64,000 nucleotides of DNA from Oscillospiraceae bacterium. Its GTDB lineage: Bacteria; Bacillota; Clostridia; Oscillospirales; Ruminococcaceae. The notes beneath the pieces are model-generated. The model was not told the DNA's origin and ran no database searches. It was given only the letters and a program-made list of their open reading frames with translations. Shown piece after piece: positions 42,954 through 53,000 of the stretch (position 1 is its first letter; every line of letters begins with the position of its first letter). The stretch covers positions 62,001-126,000 of the forward strand of contig JAAWRH010000003.1 in NCBI GenBank assembly GCA_022800935.1, given 5' to 3'. The position numbers and the translations under genes were made by a program.

Positions 42954-43826
42954 CTATCCCCGTTTGCCGTCTACCTTTTCGTATACGTTGTAATCGTCCC
43001 AAATGTCCTCAAGCCGCCGGAAGGTGTCCGCCACCTCGTCCCGCTTTTTCAGCCCGATGGAGACAATCAGGGCGTTGACAATGCTCAGCGGGGCAACCAG
43101 GGAATCCACAAAGGAGGCCATGTCGCTCCTGGCCAGCAGGACGCGGTCCGCATTCTCGGCCACCGGGGAGAGATGGCTGTCCGTTACGGCAATGATCCTC
43201 GCCCCCCGGCTCTGGCAGTAATGCACCGCGCTCACCGTCCGCTTGGAATAGCGGGGGAAGCTGATGGCGATAAACACATCCTCCGGCCCAATCCGCAGAA
43301 TCTGCTCAAACAGTTCGCTGGTGCTGGAGGGATTTACCAGAACAACATTGTCAAAGATATAGTTGAAATATGTACTGAGGAATACCGCCAGGGCCGACGA
43401 AGAGCGCACCCCCATGATGTAGATACGCCGGGCGGCGATGATATCGTCTACCGCGCCGTTAAAATCCGTGCGGGAGGTCTCCTCCAGAGTGCGGCGTATC
43501 TTCTCGATATCCAGGTTGAGCACCTTGGAGAGAACGTCCGACGTTCCAATCTGGTCGTTGGTCACTTCAATCCGCTGCACCGAGGTCAACCGGTTGCGGA
43601 TCATCTCCTGAATGGCCCGCTGGAGCTGGGGATAACCCTCATACCCTATCTCCGAGGCAAAGCGGACCACCGTCGATTCGCTGACCCCCACCGTCGCGCC
43701 CAGCTTGGAGGCGGTCATAAACGCCGCCTTGTCATAATGGTCTATGATGTACTGCCCAATCAGCCGCTGCCCCTTGGAAAAATCCGGCATCTGGCGCTGT
43801 ACAAGACTGATCAAATCCCTGTTCAT
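42954..43826 (-). CDS. MurR/RpiR family transcriptional regulator
   Basis: A 290-residue regulator. The N-terminal HTH has ASKLGATVGVSESTVVRFASEIG near residue 39 (shortened), and a SIS sugar-phosphate-binding domain follows (IIAARRIYIMGVRSSSALAV near 125 and ISFPRYSKRTVSAVH near 180). Such proteins respond to sugar phosphates. The target is unknown, as no sugar genes are adjacent. ATG 43826 follows GGAGGAAC by about ten bases. It has its own promoter (43883-43911). Confidence 0.92.
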   Translation of the reverse strand: MNRDLISLVQRQMPDFSKGQRLIGQYIIDHYDKAAFMTASKLGATVGVSESTVVRFASEIGYEGYPQLQRAIQEMIRNRLTSVQRIEVTNDQIGTSDVLSKVLNLDIEKIRRTLEETSRTDFNGAVDDIIAARRIYIMGVRSSSALAVFLSTYFNYIFDNVVLVNPSSTSELFEQILRIGPEDVFIAISFPRYSKRTVSAVHYCQSRGARIIAVTDSHLSPVAENADRVLLARSDMASFVDSLVAPLSIVNALIVSIGLKKRDEVADTFRRLEDIWDDYNVYEKVDGKRG

Positions 43827-43882
43827 CCTGGCATGTTCCTCCGTTATCTGTATTCCCTCTGTATGAGGGACCCGTACCATCT

Positions 43883-43911
43883 ATCTTATCCCTTCCGGAG
43901 AGAAAAATCAA
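43883..43911 (-). promoter_or_regulatory. Sigma-A promoter of the RpiR gene
   Basis: TTGATT (43911-43906) and TAAGAT (43888-43883) on the minus strand are 17 bases apart, about 60 bases upstream of the start codon. Confidence 0.55.
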
Positions 43912-44391
43912 GCCAAAATGCAGGAAATAGTAAAAAAGTCCTGCAAAAAAGAAAAAAATCTGCCAGATTTCCGGTAAATGGAATTTTTTCCCTGAAATCG
44001 ACAGCATGTCAATGGTGAAAAGAGGCAGTCCTTCCAGGAAATACAGGGAAGGGATACGTCTTCCTGGCAGCCTGGGACTGATTCCGTTCCAAATTGGGAA
44101 AAGTCAGCGGCGGCAGCCAATGTACATCTGTCTTTTATATAAGGACATTTTTTCTCTCCGTAAACATGGATTTTTTCCTCTTTTTGAGGGACGCATCTGG
44201 GAGGCAAGCAAAAATCAGGCCGAAAAGCCTGTTTATCAACGCTTTTCCGGCCTGATCTCCGCATTATGTGAAGTGCTGATTCAGATAGAAATTCATTTTT
44301 CCGGTTTTCCCGCCCTTATGGGGGAAAACGCTGGGTCCGGGTTAAACCCCGCCAAAAGCAGCTTGGTGGACATTGAAGCATGGGGACTGCT
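43912..44391. other. Intergenic region holding only the spoVG terminator
   Basis: AT-rich sequence between the RpiR promoter and the 3' end of spoVG. A 133-codon plus-strand frame (44006-44407) has no ribosome site, overlaps spoVG and matches no family, so I do not call it. The one clear signal is the hairpin at 44215-44255. Confidence 0.4.
44215..44255 (-). terminator. Terminator of spoVG
   Basis: TCAGGCCGAAAAGC and GCTTTTCCGGCCTGA pair with a single bulged base. On the minus strand the stem is followed by TTTTTG. It lies about 140 bases after the spoVG stop. Confidence 0.65.
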
Positions 44392-44763
44392 TCAATGCAA
44401 AAAATAGGCGGGACGCTCCGGCCTGGCAGGGGGGACCTCCGGCGTTCCCATCCCTGGAACCGATGCCGTGGAAAGGCCGGAGCCCATTTCCATAATCTGG
44501 GTCTGTCTCAGGTGCTCCTGATAGCGGGAGAGGACCGCGTCCTCCAGCTCCTTGCGTGCCTGGGGGGAGATGGGGTGGGCGATGTCCCGGTAAACACCCC
44601 CTTCATCCCTGCGGCTGGGCATGGCGACAAACAGACGCTGGGGCCCCTCAATGACCTTGATATCGTGGATGGCCAGGTCGTTGTCAATGGTCACTGAAAC
44701 GACGGCGCGCAGGCGGGCGTCCTGATAGGTCCTCCGGATACGGATGTCTGTGATGTTCATCAT
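44392..44763 (-). CDS. spoVG: SpoVG family RNA/DNA-binding regulator
   Basis: A 123-residue SpoVG protein. The signature is MNITDIRIRRTYQDARLRAV at the start, followed by DIKVIEGPQRLFVAMPSRRD and FRDIAHPI-type YRDIAHPISPQAR. SpoVG affects septation and sporulation in Bacillus and binds nucleic acid in other Firmicutes; its presence does not by itself show sporulation. The C-terminal 35 residues are a Pro/Gly-rich tail. Start ATG 44763 follows AAGGAGG; an ATG directly after is equally possible. Confidence 0.95.
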   Translation of the reverse strand: MMNITDIRIRRTYQDARLRAVVSVTIDNDLAIHDIKVIEGPQRLFVAMPSRRDEGGVYRDIAHPISPQARKELEDAVLSRYQEHLRQTQIMEMGSGLSTASVPGMGTPEVPPARPERPAYFLH

Positions 44764-44918
44764 GTTACATGTTACCTCCTTGAGTCAAAAGAATGTAGAC
44801 CGGTTCGCCTTTAGTATGGGGCCGTTTTTCCAGAAGTATACATTGGCTGACAAAAAATGGAGGAGCTGGGGGGCTGGGTACTCTCATATTTTCCCCCTGT
44901 TTTATGCTCTACAGATTA

Positions 44919-44947
44919 TTGACATTCTTACTAAGTTATGTTTAACT
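44919..44947 (+). promoter_or_regulatory. Probable promoter of the first MATE gene
   Basis: TTGACA (44919-44924) is a perfect -35 box; TTAACT lies 17 bases on (44942-44947). TTATGTT and AACATAA flank the start region as an inverted pair. Confidence 0.5.
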
Positions 44948-44993
44948 ATAGATTTGTAACATAAAAAACATATCAAACGAAAGAAGGAACCGT

Positions 44994-46376
44994 ATGTCAC
45001 AAGCACAAGCCGCGGGCCGTCCCGAAAACAAGATGGGCGTCATGCCCATCCCCAAGCTGCTGATTTCCATGGCCCTGCCCATGATGATCGCCATGCTGGT
45101 ACAGGCCCTTTACAATGTAGTGGACAGCATATTCGTCTCCCAGCTGGGGGAGAACGCCCTTACCGCTGTTTCCCTGGCCTTTCCCATTCAAAACTTGATG
45201 ATTGCCGTTGCCACCGGCACCGGGGTGGGCGTCAACGCCCTGCTCTCCAAAAGCCTTGGTGAAAAGAATTTCCCCCTGGTCAACAAAGCTGCCATAAACG
45301 CTGTTTTTCTCTATGTGTGCAGCTATCTGCTCTTTTTGGTGTTCGGGCTGACTGGGGTCCGCTTTTTCTTCACCTCCCAGACGGATGTGGCGGAAATTGT
45401 GGAATACGGCGTGGACTACCTGCAAATCTGCTGCATTGCCTCCTTCGGGCTGTTTTTGCAGATTTGCTTTGAACGCCTGCTCCAATCCACCGGCAAAACC
45501 TTCCACACCATGCTGGTGCAGGGGGTTGGCGCGGTGATGAACATCATCCTGGACCCCATCTTCATTTTCGGCCTGCTGGGGATGCCCCGAATGGAGGTTG
45601 CGGGGGCGGCGCTGGCCACAGTACTGGGGCAGATTGGCGGGATGCTGGTGGGGCTTTTCTTCAACCTGGCAAAGAACCCGGAAATCCACCTCTCCCTGCG
45701 AGGCTTCCGCCCCGACTGGCAGACCATCAAGCGCATCTATGCCGTTGGTGTGCCCTCCATCGTCATGGCCTCCATTTCTTCTGTCATGACCTTTGGGGTG
45801 AACAAAATTCTCCTGGCCTTCAGCTCCACGGCCACGGCGGCCTTTGGGGTGTATTTCAAGCTGCAAAGCTTCATCTTCATGCCAGTATTCGGGCTGAACA
45901 ACGGCATGGTGCCCATCATCTCCTACAACTATGGCGCGCGGAATAAGGCGCGCATCATCCATACCATCAAGCTGAGCATTGCCTATGCAGTGCTTATTAT
46001 GGTAGTAGGATTCGGAATTTTCCAGCTGTTCCCGGATAAGCTGCTGGCCATGTTCAACGCCTCCCCGGAGCTGCTGGCCATCGGCGTGCCCTCCCTGCGG
46101 ATTATCAGCGTCAGCTTTTTGTTTGCGGGGTTCTGCATTGTGGCGGGGTCGGTGTTCCAGTCCATGGGCAACGGGGTACACAGTTTGATTGTCTCGGTAG
46201 CCCGTCAGTTGGTCGTGCTGCTGCCGGTGGCGTTCCTGCTGTCCCTGACGGGCAGGCTGGAGGCCGTATGGTGGGCTTTCCCTATTGCGGAGCTGGTCTC
46301 GGTGGCATTAAGCTCCCTGTTCCTGTTCCAGACCTACAAAAGGGTGATTAAGCCCATCGGCACAGAAAATCAATAA
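44994..46376 (+). CDS. MATE family efflux transporter
   Basis: A 460-residue membrane protein of the multidrug and toxin extrusion family with about 12 helices. Signatures are ALYNVVDSIFVSQLGENAL near residue 38, VGVNALLSKSLGEKNF near 78, and GLNNGMVPIISYNYGARNKA near 300, the second-half repeat. It uses a sodium or proton gradient to export compounds; the substrate is unknown. ATG 44994 follows AAGGAACC. It is a single gene with its own promoter and a terminator at 46395-46436. Confidence 0.93.
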   Translation: MSQAQAAGRPENKMGVMPIPKLLISMALPMMIAMLVQALYNVVDSIFVSQLGENALTAVSLAFPIQNLMIAVATGTGVGVNALLSKSLGEKNFPLVNKAAINAVFLYVCSYLLFLVFGLTGVRFFFTSQTDVAEIVEYGVDYLQICCIASFGLFLQICFERLLQSTGKTFHTMLVQGVGAVMNIILDPIFIFGLLGMPRMEVAGAALATVLGQIGGMLVGLFFNLAKNPEIHLSLRGFRPDWQTIKRIYAVGVPSIVMASISSVMTFGVNKILLAFSSTATAAFGVYFKLQSFIFMPVFGLNNGMVPIISYNYGARNKARIIHTIKLSIAYAVLIMVVGFGIFQLFPDKLLAMFNASPELLAIGVPSLRIISVSFLFAGFCIVAGSVFQSMGNGVHSLIVSVARQLVVLLPVAFLLSLTGRLEAVWWAFPIAELVSVALSSLFLFQTYKRVIKPIGTENQ

Positions 46377-46394
46377 CCTAACCTCCAAACCACA

Positions 46395-46436
46395 AAACCC
46401 CCTCAGCCGAACCCGCAAGGGCCAGGCTGAGAGGGT
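46395..46436. terminator. Terminator between MATE gene and the sortase gene
   Basis: CTCAGCC pairs with GGCTGAG, extended by AACCC/GGGTT with one mismatch, and TTATTTTTG follows. The genes on both sides are convergent. Confidence 0.7.
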
Positions 46437-46451
46437 TATTTTTGTTTATTC

Positions 46452-47093
46452 TCATTCTTCCCGGTCGCAGTACGCCGCTATCCGCCCCGCGCCGTCTATG
46501 GTGCAGGTAAACAGCATCAAATCCCATTCCCCTGCCTTGATCTCCTCCATGTCGGGGGTGTCAAACTGCTTTACCCCAGAAACGGCATAGTCAAAGACGG
46601 TTCCGTTCACATCGGTAAAGGTCACGCTGTCCCCTGGGGACAGGTTTTTCAGCCGCCCGAAGTGCAGGCGGTAGTTGTGGGCCACCAGCAGCATATCGCC
46701 GGTCTGGACAGATCCCTGGTACCGGCAGGGGGCAAGCTTCAAAAGCTGGTCGCTCCAGTCCCGCAGGATGGGCAGGGTCAGGCCCAGGGCGGGCAGGGAA
46801 AGGGTCCCGATATACTCCGCGCCATTGACCGTCACGGTGGGCAGTTCCGCGGCATCCGCCGGGGTGTCCTCCTCTGGGACCATCTCCGGGATCAGCGGCC
46901 CGGCGCTCCCCGCCTCCTCCTGGGAGGGTTCGGGGAGCTGGGCGATAATCTGCTGGAGGGAATCCTCCGCCTGCCGCGCCGCCTGGTTTTCCTCCCCCAG
47001 GTTGCGCAGGGTGAGGAGGAGGGCCGCCAGAAGCAGCAGGCCCCCCGCCCAGAGCAGGACCACGGATACAGGGTTACTCCTTCTTTTCTTCAT
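46452..47093 (-). CDS. Sortase paired with the giant surface protein
   Basis: A 213-residue membrane-anchored transpeptidase. One helix lies at residues 9-28, then an Ala/Glu/Pro-rich linker to about 80. The catalytic His is in LLVAHNYRLHFGRL near residue 137, the Cys in LMLFTCTIDG near 196, and the Arg in GAGRIAAYC near 203. Sortases cut LPXTG-like signals and join proteins to the wall. It overlaps the 3' end of the giant gene by 20 bases in another frame and has no ribosome site of its own, so it is coupled to it. The natural client is very likely that protein. Confidence 0.9.
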   Translation of the reverse strand: MKKRRSNPVSVVLLWAGGLLLLAALLLTLRNLGEENQAARQAEDSLQQIIAQLPEPSQEEAGSAGPLIPEMVPEEDTPADAAELPTVTVNGAEYIGTLSLPALGLTLPILRDWSDQLLKLAPCRYQGSVQTGDMLLVAHNYRLHFGRLKNLSPGDSVTFTDVNGTVFDYAVSGVKQFDTPDMEEIKAGEWDLMLFTCTIDGAGRIAAYCDREE

Positions 47094-50000
47094 CGTTTTC
47101 CCCGGCTTTCCTGCGGCATATCAGCCCGGCGGCAGTCAGCAGGACCCCGATATACAGCATCATCCATATGGCCTGCCAGTCCATGCCGGTCAGGGGAACA
47201 TCCTCATCCAGGATGTAAACCCATTCGCCCTTGTCAGGGTTCCAGACCTTTTTGTAGGTTCTGGTCTCTCCGTTGGGGTATTCAATGGTAACCTCGTCGG
47301 GACTGTCCGGGTCGTTGGGGTCTGGCAGTTCGGGCGGGGTTTCGGGGGTGCTGGAACTGCTGGTGTTGCTGGAACTGCTTGGTTTGCTTGAACTGCTCGA
47401 TTTACTGGAACTACTGGAGCTACTGGAGCTGCTTGAACTGCTGGAATCGCTGGAACTGCTTGGTTCGCTTGGTTCACTGGGTCTGCTGGGTCTACTGGAA
47501 CTGCTGGAACTACTCGAACTACTAGAGCTGCTTGAACTGCTTGAGCTACTTGAACTGCTTGAGCTGCTCGAACTGCTTGAGCTGCTTGAGCTGCTTGAAC
47601 TGTCCTTGTGATTGGTGAACAGAATGCTGCTATGCTCACCGGCGGAAATTGTTCCCTCCTTGTCGCCTGTCACCGTGGTGTCGTAGCCGTTCTTGTTGGC
47701 TTCCTTCTCCTCGACGGTATACTTCGTCCCTTCGGGCAGGCCGGAAAGAATATACTCCTCACCATGCTTTAGAGTAAAGGTTATTTTTCCTTCGGTGTTC
47801 AGGGCTACATCCTGCGGCGTCAGCCCAGTTGCGTCCTTTGCTCCCTTGGTAAATGTGTATGTTCCGGTAAGGGCGTTTCCTTTGATGTCGGTCAGGGCTA
47901 CAGTAAATTCAAAATCCTTATTCTTTTCTCCGCCGTTGCCAGTTACCGTCTTGCTGATTTTCAGCTTGCCGGTAGGGCTATGCTTAACGTTGGTATAGTG
48001 TACAACTGCTGTAACTGGAGTATTTGTACCCAGTGTTCCTTTGACAACATTTTTATTTACTGTCCCGGCCTGGTCAACCTCTGCGGTAATGTCATAACCG
48101 TCTGCCAGCTCTTCCGTTACAGTGTATTTTGTTCCCACAGGCAGGCCAAGAATGATAATCTCCTCATCATCGTGCAGCTTGATGGTATCACCGCTGGTAA
48201 TGGTTTCCTTGCCGGTTCCATCCTCATTTTTCTGTTCTCTGCCCCCATACTGGTAGCTTCCGGGGGAGTCCAGTTCTACTTTAAAGGAGAATGCTTTGTC
48301 ATTCGTTTCATCTTCTTCACCAACGACCGTCTTTTTGATGATCAGATTGCTAGACTTGTTGTCCTTGTTGTTGACAAACGCGGCGTTAAAGGTCACGTCT
48401 TTGACAATCGTCCCTTCTATGTAGCCGAATTCTGGATACACATGCCATTCATCACCCGGATCAACCTCTTTTACAGTAAACTTAGTTCCCTCAGGCAGGC
48501 CCAGAATGGTGATGGACTCGTCATGGTGGAGTACAAACTGATCCTTGTCGCCTATAGTTTGCTTCACTGCGCCGACCTTATCATCGCCATAGAAATAATA
48601 GAAGTCGCCCTCCAGCGGCTTGTCGCCTTCCATCAGCGTTATGGTAAAGGTAAAGTTCTTTGTATAGTCGCCGTCTGAACCGTTTATTACCCATTTGCTG
48701 ATGGTCAGTTCTCCGGTTTCGGTTTTTTTCGGGTCCGTATTCTGGTCTGTCACCACCACCATATTCAGAAGACTGAACAGGTTGGTCAGATCGATTTTCC
48801 CCAGATTGTCTTTCCTGACATTTGAATCCGAACCCTTATAGTCGCGCTCGGTAATTCTTTCCTGCTGCACTCTGGTCCGGACAAAGCCGGTTTTTGTAAC
48901 AAAGAAGGGATTAAAATGCTTTCCGCCGTCCTCGTCATGGAGGCCGTAATCCTTAAATGCGTTCAGTCCAAAATGCAGGTTCATGTTGCGGGGAGTATCT
49001 GTCCCCTCCAGCGCAGCATCTTTCCAGCCATTAAGAGAGAAATCTTTTTCCTTCAGGGACGGCTGTACCTGCATAATAGCGGTAAGGTCCTGCAAGGTAA
49101 TGTCAACGTCGTTGCCCATGGCGTACTGACGCATACTCTGGGTCAGACGGCCTACATCAGCCGCAACGCTGACGCCGTCGTCCTCTGTGCCTGCATCCGC
49201 GTATATTCCATAGGTGCCTACTACCACGGGAATAACTGTGGGGTTAATTTCATAACCGGCAGGAGGTGTTGTCTCCTTCAGGAAATAACGGGTGTTGCTG
49301 CTGTTGGCCCATTTCATTTCGGCCTCGCCAGCTTTACTGCTATCACCTGTAGGGGAGAAAACCAACATTCCGTCTTTATCGGTCTTACCAGAAGAGACCT
49401 TTCCGGAACAGTTCTTACCATCGTAATTGCTATACAGGGTAAACCCTGTATCCTCCAAGGGGTTTCCATCCTGGTCAATCTTCTTCACATACAGTTCCCG
49501 GCGCTCGTTGGGAATATAAATCAAAGAGCGGAAATCCCGATTGAACTGTTTTACGCTGAGAAGACGGAATTTGTCAGTTGTAATTTTGTGAAAGAGTCCA
49601 TCCACGTTTTCCCTGATCTTCTGATTAACTTCGTCCTCCGTCATTCCCTCTGTTATGCCTTCCCGGAGCTTTGCTCTTAGTTTCTGATAGCTCTCACCTG
49701 CATTGACGCCGGAAATCCCCAAATAATCCAGGACATTTTTCGGAATAATCCCGTACACCATCTGCAAATCGCCCTTTGGATTATAGAGCAGATAACGGTT
49801 GGCCAGGCCCGGCAGGTCGTCCAGCGTGCCTTTCAACCGGTTGTTCTCATGGTCCCATTCCAGATGCCAGTCGGCTGTGCCATCGGCAGCGGCCTGCATC
49901 AGGGCCGCGCCCAGTACGGCGGCCCGCCAGGAAGGTACTGCGTCGCCATAACCCTTTTCTATCTTCACGGAATTGAAGCCGACAATGTTGCCGCCATAAA

Positions 50001-53000
50001 GTGCCATCCAGGGAATTTCTCCCTGTGCTGCTTTTTCGTTTTTCAGCATAGGAACCGCAACCACCAGACCATTGGAAGCCTCCCCTTCCGGTACCGGTTC
50101 GGGGCCGACGATAAGCTCGTTTTGGGCGTCATCCAATGTGGCATAATTGAGGCTTTGCGCACTGCTGATATTGGAGAAGGAACAGGCATAAGCCCCGGTA
50201 GTCCAGCGGTTGGCCACTGAAAGCATAGAGGTCTGCGTGTCATAATGGAGTACAATGTCAATCGGCTGCCTGCGGTAGCCCAGTGGGGGAGCGGTCTCCT
50301 TCAATATATAATATTGGTCGCCCCTGTCGGCAAAGTTGAAATACTGATCCTCTCCTGTCTGGAATGTGGCGTAACCGTCCTGATTTGTGGTAAGAGTAAC
50401 CAGAGATGTGCTATCGGTTTCCCTGACATAAAATTCCTTCTTTCCCTCAATCTCGCTGTCCGTATAGAGACACTGAATAGCACCCGTGTCATTTGGGGCA
50501 CAGATACTTGCCTCATAGAGCTTGAACTCTACATTTGCAACAGGGCTGCCATACTGATCCACCTTCATAATGCGCTGGGGCAGCTTACTCTGTAGGTTAA
50601 AGCGTAAGGCAAGGCTGGAGTCATAGTTGCCCCGCTCCAGGTAAAACATTTTCAGGGTATGGGAGGTGTTGCTGGCGAAGGTATTCGCAGTATCGCTCAT
50701 CCATCGAACATCATCCTCTTTGCCAGCCGCTCTAAATTGATCTCTAATAGTAGTTTCAATTACACATTCACTAGGCGCCTGCCCACTGGTATATTCTGGA
50801 ATGCCCGGCTCAGTCCCATTTCCCCCGTAACCACGCCCGACATATACCCCGCCGGTGGCAAAGTCGATAATGCCATAAAGATCACTGTGTATTCCGCCGA
50901 TATCCAGCACAAGCACATCGTCAATAAACACCCATACGTCATCATCTCCAGAAAATTCAAAGGTCATGGGCTTATTGCCGCTGCTGGTGACAACGTTACC
51001 ATTTAAGGACTGGCGGAAATTCACTTCCACCGTCATGCCCAGGTGGTGGTTCATGGTGTTGCGGGAGCAGGGTACGCTACTGGTCAGCTTTTCTTTTCCA
51101 TTTTCTTTCTTTATTCCATTAAACACTTCATAGCCCTTGTTAAAGGGGAAAAAATTTCCAACGCTGTTCTCTCCATCCGTTCGGGTGGTAGCTGGCGCGT
51201 CATATAGGATAAAATGGTTTCCGCCCTCCTGGCTGAATTCGGCAAAGTTTTTCCGCATGTTATAGTAGTAGTAGCCTTCATCGTCTAATTGAAACAGACC
51301 GGTAACATCTGTATAGCTGGTTTTGTTACTATGACCATCTGTGGGGTCAAAAAGGTATTGCAGGGATTCACTGTCTTGCTCAATGTCCCCGCCCCAAGTT
51401 CCAATAACCGTATCACTTAAATTTTGGACATTAATGGAGTCATAGGTGTAACCTTCGTTAGCGGTACCTTCCGCTTCTTTATCATTCTTATGATCGCCAG
51501 TGAGTCTCCAGTCTTTAATTAACTCATGATTCCTATATTGGGGATTGCTTTCATCTAAACCCAGCATTCTTTCTTTGGCTAAGTCTAAATTTATTTCAGG
51601 ATAGCCATCCCTCAGGACATTTTTTACAATTTGCTCCATACCGGCATATTTTTTACCATACCGGCAATTCTCACCTGCGCCCTTATTCCAAAGTCCAGCA
51701 TGAATCAGGCCATCACCAAAAAGAAGGAGATGTCCCTGATTGATGCCTACATTCCAATCATCTACGGTTGAATATTTGGTGGGGGTTGTACTAGGTGCTC
51801 CTTCCCCTCCCTCCTCATGATAATGGTTGTCACTCTTAGGAAGAATGTCCCCCTCAGGTGCAAAAGGTTCTTTAGTCTGTGCCCAGTAGTCAAACAGGTT
51901 AACCTTGACACTCTGTGGGTTGGCAGGAGTGACAATGTGATCCTCTTTTACCTTACCCCAATCCTTTAAAATAACTGTGTAATTAAGTATTTCAGGTTTG
52001 GTCTTAGAATCTTTAGCTACTGCATTTCCATTCTCATCTACTAATGTATAATCAGTCATACAATTAGAATTTACAATAAGCTGATAATCAGTACCATCCT
52101 TTGTCTGTTTTTCAATATATGCCTGAACTATCAACTTGGAACCATCCACAAAGGAAGTAGGTTTTTCTACTATTTTCCATTTAATGTTAACCTGACCCCA
52201 TTTATTCCTAGGACTTGAAAGATCCTGCATTTTGTAGTCTTTCCATTCCCACTCTATTTTTTCTCTCTCTATGGCCCACTGTCCTGTAGAAACTTGTTCT
52301 GTTTCAATTTCAAAACCGCCGTTTTTTAATTTATTATAGGTATCGCCAGAGGATGGCATTTTTGCATCGTCTGGTGTTCCCCAGGCCCTAATTTTGGTAG
52401 GAAGAACCGTATTCGTTAATTGCTGGATAATTTTATCGTCACTTTTACCGTCGAAATCCTTTAAATTTTCAATTAGTGCTGTAGTTGTTGGTGGAATGCC
52501 GGTTTCAATCACTTTTACATCTGTTCCATCCCGTGGGACAAATCCCCACCAGTTGAGATATTTATCTACTGTAGTAGCCATTATCTCCCCTTCCCCAATC
52601 TCCACCACCACCATCAATTCCTCCGCCCCCTTGGCAAGGGCGTACTCCTCCGGCAGTGCTGCGGTCAGGGTATAGGTCCCCTCCCAGGCCCCCGCCTCCG
52701 GGAAGGCCGTCAGGTCCCAGGTCAGGGTAAGAGCTTTGGCGTATTCTTTGGGAGCGGGTGCAGTGTCCCCTCCGGCGTCCGTTTCCGTGTCCGCCGGGGC
52801 ATTGGTGTCTGTTGATGTGTCTGGGGTTTCCGCTGGGGTGCTTTCCGTGGCTCCCTCCGAAGGTTCTGACGCGGTGCGCAATGCAGCGTTGGAAGGGTTG
52901 TCCGACGTTGTGTTTTCGGTGTCTTCAGGGTTGTCTTTTTCAGCGTCTTCCGGGGCGTCCTCCGGGTTTTCCTCCTCCTTGTCCGCGTCCTTTGCGGTGT

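Noticed and set aside
44006..44407. A 133-codon plus-strand frame between the RpiR gene and spoVG
   Set aside because: No ribosome site, overlap with the spoVG 3' end, and composition unlike neighbouring genes. The region holds the spoVG terminator.
44392..44763. spoVG as proof of sporulation
   Set aside because: SpoVG also occurs in non-sporulating Firmicutes, and no other sporulation gene was seen in this window.
47273..47611. Leu/Glu-repeat frame on the plus strand opposite the poly-serine stalk
   Set aside because: Serine codons read backwards give Leu and Glu codons. It is an artefact of the repeat.
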